Assembly: GCA_030618905.1 (NCBI GenBank)
Contig: JAUXCL010000016.1
Span: 1 to 20,204 of the forward strand
Source of the DNA: Bacteroidales bacterium
GTDB lineage: Bacteria; Bacteroidota; Bacteroidia; Bacteroidales; B18-G4
Direction of reading: 5' to 3'
DNA length: 20,204 nt
In this document: piece after piece, positions 15,692-20,204 of the stretch
How the letters are laid out: the number at the start of each line of letters is the position of its first letter
Numbering within the stretch: position 1 is the stretch's first letter
The notes under the pieces: model-generated
Told to the model about the DNA's origin: nothing
Seen by the model: the letters and a program-made list of their open reading frames with translations, nothing else
Database searches by the model: none
Made by a program: the position numbers and the translations under genes

Positions 15692-17563
15692 TTACCTTCC
15701 CAAATATACGATCAATACGGAAATATCCGAAGGAGAGACACCACTAATTCTGGATGCCTGCCCGAGCGTACTGGGTTTGACCGAGGAAAGTTTTTCCCTG
15801 GCTTCCCAGGAAAGGGATTGCAATTGATGGTAGTCCAGGTCATCGCGCAGGCTGATATCATCCAGCCTTAAGATCTTATCAGCCATCTCACGTTCCTTGT
15901 TAATATAACCTTCATACTTGATGAAGATCTCAGACTCACTAATAATTTCTTCATCAATATTATTATCGGCCTTTATGAATTCCTGAAAGGAAGATATATT
16001 TTTTATGAGACCTTTAATATTAATTTCCGGACGCAATAAAATGGAATCGATCCTGACTTTCTGCCGGACAGGGTTAGAGCCCTGGTTTTCAAGATAAGGG
16101 TTGATTTCAGAAGGAGCGGTACTTGTATTTTTGATAAAACGGGTGATTTTATCAATTAAGTTCAGTTTCAGTTGAACCCTGTCCATACGTGCCTGCGAGA
16201 CAAGTCCCAAATCAAATGCTTTAGGGGTCAGCCTCAGATCGGCATTGCCCTGCCGCAACAGGATGCGGTATTCGGCCCTGGAGGTAAACATGCGATAAGG
16301 TTCATCCACCCCTTTTGTGATCAGGTCATCGATCAATACACCGATATATGCATCTGACCTTCCAAGAATAAATTCAGAAGAACCCTTCAGTTTCAAGTGT
16401 GCATTGATCCCTGCCATGATACCCTGGGCTGCAGCCTCTTCATAACCGGTTGTCCCATTGATCTGGCCTGCGAAATATAAATTCTTGATCAATTTGGTTT
16501 CCAGGGTGTATTTCAACTGAACAGGGGGAAAGTAGTCATATTCAATGGCATAGCCCGGACGGAATATTTTCGCATTCTCAAAACCTGGAATTTTTCTTAA
16601 AGCTTCAAATTGTACATAATCAGGCAATGAGGATGCAAAGCCATTGATATAGTATTCTATTGTGTTCCAGCCTTCAGGTTCAACAAATAGTTGATGGGCA
16701 TCTTTAGATGCGAATCGATCAATTTTATCTTCGATGGAAGGGCAGTACCTGGGGCCTATCCCTTCGATACGTCCTGTAAACATTGGAGATTGCTCAAAAC
16801 CAGTACGAAGCGTATCGTGAACATCGGTATTGGTAAAAGCAAGGTAGCAACTTCTTTGTTTTTTAAGCCCTGGCGTATCTGTAAATGAAAATTTACCAGG
16901 GATTTCATCACCTTTCTGTTCCTCTAATTTGGAAAAATCGATGGTACGGCCATCCACACGAACCGGTGTACCGGTTTTCATGCGATCGGAATTAAAACCA
17001 AGTTTTACAAGAGTTTCTGTAATTCCAAAAGATGACTCCTCCCCTATTCTTCCACCGGAAATTTTCTTTTCGCCAATATGGATGATGCCATTCAGAAAAG
17101 TCCCGTTGGTCAGGATAACCGAACTTCCAAGGATCTTATGTCCCATGGCTGTTTCTACGCCGTGTACAGCTTTACCATCCGTAATAAGGGTAGTCACCAT
17201 ATCCTGGAAAAAATCAAGATTTGGGATGGCCTCAAGCTGATCCCGCCATTCCTGGGAAAAGAGCATCCTGTCATTTTGCGCCCTGGGGCTCCACATGGCA
17301 GGTCCTTTTGATAGGTTAAGCATGCGGAACTGTATCATGGTTTTGTCGGTGACAATCCCTGAAAGTCCTCCAAGCGCATCAATTTCCCTTACGATCTGTC
17401 CTTTTGCTATTCCTCCCATGGCCGGGTTGCACGACATCTGGGCCATATTCATCATGTTCATGGTCAACAGCAATACAGTGGAGCCCAGGTTGGCAGCTGC
17501 AGCTGCAGCTTCGCATCCGGCATGGCCGGCACCCACAACGATGACATCGTATTTCTTGAACAT
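15692..17563 (-). CDS. mnmG: tRNA uridine-5-carboxymethylaminomethyl modification enzyme MnmG (GidA)
   Basis: With MnmE, this FAD protein installs the (carboxymethyl)aminomethyl group on the wobble uridine of certain tRNAs. The N-terminal FAD site is VVGAGHAGCEAA (GAGHAG at 11-16), followed by the diagnostic SCNPAMGGIAKG (44-55). Further conserved blocks are RTGTP-like KTGTPVRVDG, FTSRAEYRILLRQGNADLRLT, and C-terminal EAREKLSSVKPSTLGQASRISGV (residues split across the helical domain). Length is 623 aa, normal for the family. The frame is open to a TTG at 17587, which would add an N-terminus reading MFHVKH. That is simply a translated parS site, so ATG 17563 is chosen. Neighbours ybeY and the ATP-binding protein form the usual Bacteroidota context. 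Confidence 0.97.
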   Translation of the reverse strand: MFKKYDVIVVGAGHAGCEAAAAAANLGSTVLLLTMNMMNMAQMSCNPAMGGIAKGQIVREIDALGGLSGIVTDKTMIQFRMLNLSKGPAMWSPRAQNDRMLFSQEWRDQLEAIPNLDFFQDMVTTLITDGKAVHGVETAMGHKILGSSVILTNGTFLNGIIHIGEKKISGGRIGEESSFGITETLVKLGFNSDRMKTGTPVRVDGRTIDFSKLEEQKGDEIPGKFSFTDTPGLKKQRSCYLAFTNTDVHDTLRTGFEQSPMFTGRIEGIGPRYCPSIEDKIDRFASKDAHQLFVEPEGWNTIEYYINGFASSLPDYVQFEALRKIPGFENAKIFRPGYAIEYDYFPPVQLKYTLETKLIKNLYFAGQINGTTGYEEAAAQGIMAGINAHLKLKGSSEFILGRSDAYIGVLIDDLITKGVDEPYRMFTSRAEYRILLRQGNADLRLTPKAFDLGLVSQARMDRVQLKLNLIDKITRFIKNTSTAPSEINPYLENQGSNPVRQKVRIDSILLRPEINIKGLIKNISSFQEFIKADNNIDEEIISESEIFIKYEGYINKEREMADKILRLDDISLRDDLDYHQLQSLSWEAREKLSSVKPSTLGQASRISGVSPSDISVLIVYLGR

Positions 17564-17570
17564 GAGAGAA

Positions 17571-17586
17571 TGTTTCACGTGGAACA
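17571..17586. promoter_or_regulatory. parS: parS ParB-binding site 1
   Basis: TGTTTCACGTGGAACA; its reverse complement TGTTCCACGTGAAACA fits the parS consensus TGTTNCACGTGAAACA exactly. It lies in the 40-bp gap between ybeY and mnmG, 8 bp before the chosen mnmG start. parS sites are nucleation points for ParB clamps that load SMC and segregate origins, and they cluster near oriC. The site is seen in the sequence; its function is inferred. Confidence 0.85.
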
Positions 17587-17603
17587 ATTACCGTGTTCCT
17601 TTG

Positions 17604-18041
17604 CTATTTGGGCAGCAAAGATAGGTAATAATCTTCTTTTTGGGACATGACGGCCTTTTCTCCGGGTGTTTCATCCAGGTAGCCGCCAAGGTGTAAAACA
17701 CCATGAATCATCAGGCGATGGATCTCATCACTGACTTTCACCTTGAAAATACGCGCATTTTCCCTGGCTCTTTCTATGCTGATGAAAACATCTCCCTGTA
17801 CCCGGCTTTGATGATCTGAATAATCAAAGCTAATGATATCGGTAAAGGTATCATGTCGCAGGTAGGATTGATTGATAGGAAGCAGGTATGCGTCATCGCA
17901 AAAGATAAAATTGATGACACCTGCATGCTTTTGCTCCTGCAATAATGCAGATACAATCCATGCACGGACCTTGCGCTTCCCCTTGAGCACAAAAGGAACG
18001 TTTTCGGAAAAGAAATGTATGGCTGCTTTAATCTCTCCCAT
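17604..18041 (-). CDS. ybeY: Endoribonuclease YbeY (rRNA maturation / ribosome quality control)
   Basis: Zinc-dependent single-strand endoribonuclease involved in 16S rRNA 3'-end maturation and ribosome quality control. The 145-aa protein is of normal length. It contains the family region FTDIISFDYSD (66-76), GDVFISIERARENA (93-106), and the zinc motif HGVLHLGGYLDE (H113, H117). In the E. coli enzyme the third ligand is the histidine of GYDH; here the equivalent position (10 residues after H113) is D123. I recall Bacteroidota homologues with G-Y-x-D at this position, so this probably reflects lineage variation rather than loss. It lies 30 bp after the ATP-binding protein gene and 40 bp before mnmG. 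Confidence 0.93.
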   Translation of the reverse strand: MGEIKAAIHFFSENVPFVLKGKRKVRAWIVSALLQEQKHAGVINFIFCDDAYLLPINQSYLRHDTFTDIISFDYSDHQSRVQGDVFISIERARENARIFKVKVSDEIHRLMIHGVLHLGGYLDETPGEKAVMSQKEDYYLSLLPK

Positions 18042-18071
18042 GAATAATAACTGAAAACAAGTCAGAAAAGC

Positions 18072-18548
18072 TTACTTAACTTTCTGATTAACCTGCTTAA
18101 AATACTGGTTGAAATGTTTCAGTCTGTTCTTCATGGTTTTTTGGCCAATTCCTTCGATTTCGAAAACCATTTCAACAGTACGACCATTGTCAGAAAAAAT
18201 GACATCATCTGTAAGTGACCTGATCAGGAACAACCCGCGTCCTTTTTCTGCTTCAGCATCATCGGCTATATCCACAGGATTGGGAATGTTGTCGGGGTTA
18301 AAACCTTCACCTTCATCAGAAATTGCAAAAGACAAACCCTTTTGACCTGCGTCAAACATGATGGTTATCTTTTTGTTTGGATCATTCTGATTGCCGTGGG
18401 AAACGGCGTTGTTGAAGGCTTCTGTTAGGGCAATAAGGATGTTACCGTAATAGGTGTCCTGGAGATTATAATTTTCACAAATTTCCTCCACGAACCTTTC
18501 AACGATCGTAATGTTTTTAAGATTTGAGGTTAACGTTAATTTTTCCAT
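18072..18548 (-). CDS. RsbW/SpoIIAB-like ATP-binding protein (anti-sigma regulatory factor type)
   Basis: A 158-aa GHKL ATPase of the HATPase_c_2 family, whose members are serine kinases/anti-sigma factors or anti-anti-sigma kinases. The ATP pocket is complete: N box ALTEAFNNAVSHGN (E43, N46, N47), G1 box SDEGEGFNP (D78), and G2 box EKGRGLFLIRSL (103-109). There is no DHp/histidine phospho-acceptor domain, so it is not a classical sensor kinase. A basic 28-residue tail after the domain (from about 131) is rich in K, Q and N and may contact a partner. No sigma factor, STAS protein or PP2C phosphatase is present in this window. It begins 15 bp after the DUF4175-like gene and runs ahead of ybeY, so it is probably cotranscribed with both. 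Confidence 0.85.
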   Translation of the reverse strand: MEKLTLTSNLKNITIVERFVEEICENYNLQDTYYGNILIALTEAFNNAVSHGNQNDPNKKITIMFDAGQKGLSFAISDEGEGFNPDNIPNPVDIADDAEAEKGRGLFLIRSLTDDVIFSDNGRTVEMVFEIEGIGQKTMKNRLKHFNQYFKQVNQKVK

Positions 18549-18563
18549 TAAAATACAGAAAAG

Positions 18564-20204
18564 TTAATGCATAAAATTATAAAAATATTCGGTCACTTTG
18601 TTTTTATAAAAGGTTTTTAATTGAGGCGGTATCGTTTTTAGTAATTCTGCCTCTTTAGACTTTAGTCTTTTATACTCAAAAAATTCCTCAGGGTTACTAA
18701 AATTTTGATTTTTTGCTTCAGTACTTTCACGCCGTTCTTCTTTCTCTCTTTCACGGGCTGCTTTTTCGTGTTTTAGCAACCTTGTGAGTATGTCTTGCTG
18801 GCGTTTAAGCGTTTCGTTACTGATCCTTTTGTTAACCAGGTCTATTTCAGTTTTTTCCATGTCCTGCATCAGCTTATTGATGCCAGCATCGCCAGCTCCG
18901 CCTTCTTCTTTCAACTGTTCAAGATAAGCTTCCATCTGCCTGCGAATGGCTTCCTGCTGGGCAGCCATGCGGGCCAGCTCTTCACTCATGCCTCCCTGCC
19001 CTGTTTTATTGGGCTGCTGACCGCCTTCCTGCAGACCCTTTTTCATGTTTTGCAATTGCTTGTTTAATTGCTTTTGCATATCGCTCATATTCATTTTTCC
19101 GGGCTTGCCACTTCCGGGCTTTGGTTTACCAGCTCCGGAGCAATTGGCATTACTTTCCATATTGAGGTTTTGCTGCATTTGCTGTAAGGCCTCAGAAAGC
19201 AATAGCGCAAGGTTGTTCATGGAGGTCATGACAAACTGCTGTTTACCGGTGGCCGCAGCTTTACGGCTGCGGTCGTTAAGTAGTTCCACAGCGGTTCTGA
19301 TATTCCGGTTGATGGTTTCAATTTCTTTATTGACAAAGGGCTGAATGCTGATCTGGCGCTTACTCAAAGCATAAAGGGAGTCCTGTACTATAACCATGTC
19401 GTCTTTAATGCGCTTTTGTTCCCGGATCAATTCAGGGTAGCGGGGGTCATTTACGTTGGTATTGCCCACATCCAGCATCAGGTCTTCCTGGTCGAAGGAA
19501 AGCTGGATCAGGTTTTCCAGTATTTCTCTCAGTACGCGTACATCTTCAGCAAGCGATTGCTGATTCATGTTTAGTTGCATGCTCAGCAATTGTTCCGACA
19601 AGTCCTGGAGCTTCTGTCCGGCATTATTCTGCGACTGATTGGCTTTCTTTCTTTGCTTTTCTTTAAGGGAGTTCAGGCTCTTGTCCAGCTCTTCCTGGAT
19701 TTCCGTTTCGCTTTCTTCCGTGTCCATAAGCTGATTGGGCTCTTCCAGTTCATCATTCTTTTTTTCCAGGTCGTCAAGATCATTGCGGATGTCTTCAAAG
19801 GCTTCGTTGATTTCTTCTTGTTTTTCAGAAAGTTCTTCCGTTTCCTGCTTTTTATCCTGAGTTTGTTCAGCCAGTTTTTGCTGTTTTTCAGCGAGTTCAC
19901 TGATCTTTTCTATGGTTTCACCAAGCTTTTTATCAAATTCCAATTGTTTAAAAAGTTCAAGGCTCCGATCAAGTTCTTTTGTGAGCTCATCAGCATTCAT
20001 GTCCATCTTTTCGAGCATGTCGTTTACCTTGTCCTTATTGATTTCGTCCAGCATTTCCTGGATCTCTTCGAAAAGTTTTTTCATCTCCTCGTCCATGATC
20101 TGTTCAAAAAGATCCTCCAGTTGTTTCTGCTTTTCATAAACTTCCTCGTTGAACTCCTTGTATTGTTGTTCTTTATGTGACTTCTGCAGGTTTTCCTGTT
20201 TGAA
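18564..20204 (-). CDS. Large coiled-coil protein, C-terminal part (DUF4175-like); 5' end outside window
   Basis: The frame is open to the right window edge. ATG 20096 is internal, and 36 further in-frame codons precede it up to 20204, so only the C-terminal 546 aa are seen. The first half is a long E/K/Q/L heptad coiled coil. The middle contains helices with NNLALLLSEALQQMQQN and a Gly/Pro/Lys linker (SGAGKPKPGSGKPG). A glutamine-rich helical part follows, and the protein ends LLKTIPPQLKTFYKNKVTEYF. That ending, the size and the following ATP-binding protein / ybeY / mnmG genes fit the Bacteroidota DUF4175 family, in which the missing N-terminus has membrane helices. Function is unknown. It could be confused with a generic SMC-like coiled coil, but no ATPase motifs are seen in this part. 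Confidence 0.7.
   Translation of the reverse strand, partial: FKQENLQKSHKEQQYKEFNEEVYEKQKQLEDLFEQIMDEEMKKLFEEIQEMLDEINKDKVNDMLEKMDMNADELTKELDRSLELFKQLEFDKKLGETIEKISELAEKQQKLAEQTQDKKQETEELSEKQEEINEAFEDIRNDLDDLEKKNDELEEPNQLMDTEESETEIQEELDKSLNSLKEKQRKKANQSQNNAGQKLQDLSEQLLSMQLNMNQQSLAEDVRVLREILENLIQLSFDQEDLMLDVGNTNVNDPRYPELIREQKRIKDDMVIVQDSLYALSKRQISIQPFVNKEIETINRNIRTAVELLNDRSRKAAATGKQQFVMTSMNNLALLLSEALQQMQQNLNMESNANCSGAGKPKPGSGKPGKMNMSDMQKQLNKQLQNMKKGLQEGGQQPNKTGQGGMSEELARMAAQQEAIRRQMEAYLEQLKEEGGAGDAGINKLMQDMEKTEIDLVNKRISNETLKRQQDILTRLLKHEKAAREREKEERRESTEAKNQNFSNPEEFFEYKRLKSKEAELLKTIPPQLKTFYKNKVTEYFYNFMH

Noticed and set aside
18564..20096. Complete 510-aa gene starting at ATG 20096
   Set aside because: The frame stays open with the same coiled-coil composition to the right edge at 20204, so this Met is internal to a longer protein.
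19575..20180. 201-codon plus-strand frame rich in Phe/Leu
   Set aside because: It is the antisense shadow of a Glu/Lys/Gln-rich coiled-coil gene, which automatically yields Phe/Leu-rich translations.

Overview
The window looks like chromosomal DNA of a member of the Bacteroidota, probably a Bacteroidales- or Marinilabiliales-like organism. The evidence is its moderate-to-low GC, the near absence of Shine-Dalgarno sequences before start codons, proteins of Bacteroidota type, and the order DUF4175-like protein / RsbW-like ATP-binding protein / ybeY / mnmG / methyltransferase, which I recall as conserved in that phylum. No rRNA, tRNA or CRISPR array was seen.

Left part (1-1451) is an accessory, repeat-rich islet. 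It holds an IS200-type HUH transposase gene (352-804, minus), a small DUF2892 membrane protein gene (960-1172, plus) and a dense set of palindromes. Six short hairpins share a TCC-type loop and a TAT-rich 5' flank while their stems differ. A second palindrome family with a GCGCG stem and TGT loop occurs at 48-68 and 1416-1432. A large imperfect inverted repeat (65-nt arms) spans 1204-1406. The arrangement resembles a REP / REP-associated tyrosine transposase (RAYT) system.

Middle left (1452-3805) has three standalone genes: a membrane-anchored endonuclease/exonuclease/phosphatase-family protein (minus), a LysE/RhtB-family exporter (plus, divergent from it) and an HdeD/DUF308 membrane protein (plus).

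From 3819 to the right edge every gene is on the minus strand. In transcription order (right to left) they are: a large coiled-coil protein (DUF4175-like, cut by the window edge), an RsbW-like ATP-binding protein, ybeY, mnmG, a class I methyltransferase, a giant NtrY-like sensor histidine kinase, a polysaccharide flippase, dut, mrdA (PBP2), rodA and recJ. mrdA and rodA overlap by 4 nt and form the elongasome peptidoglycan synthase pair. ybeY and mnmG serve ribosome/tRNA maturation; dut and recJ serve nucleotide-pool hygiene and DNA repair.

Two chromosome-level signals stand out. mnmG is bracketed by two parS-like ParB sites: 17571-17586 is an exact match to the general consensus and 15670-15685 is one base off. 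This suggests the region lies in the origin-proximal, ParB-loaded domain. The dut-flippase pair is bracketed by two 56-bp direct repeats (8819-8874 and 10875-10930; 54/56 identical), each an imperfect hairpin. One lies just before mrdA, where mreBCD commonly sits in this phylum.
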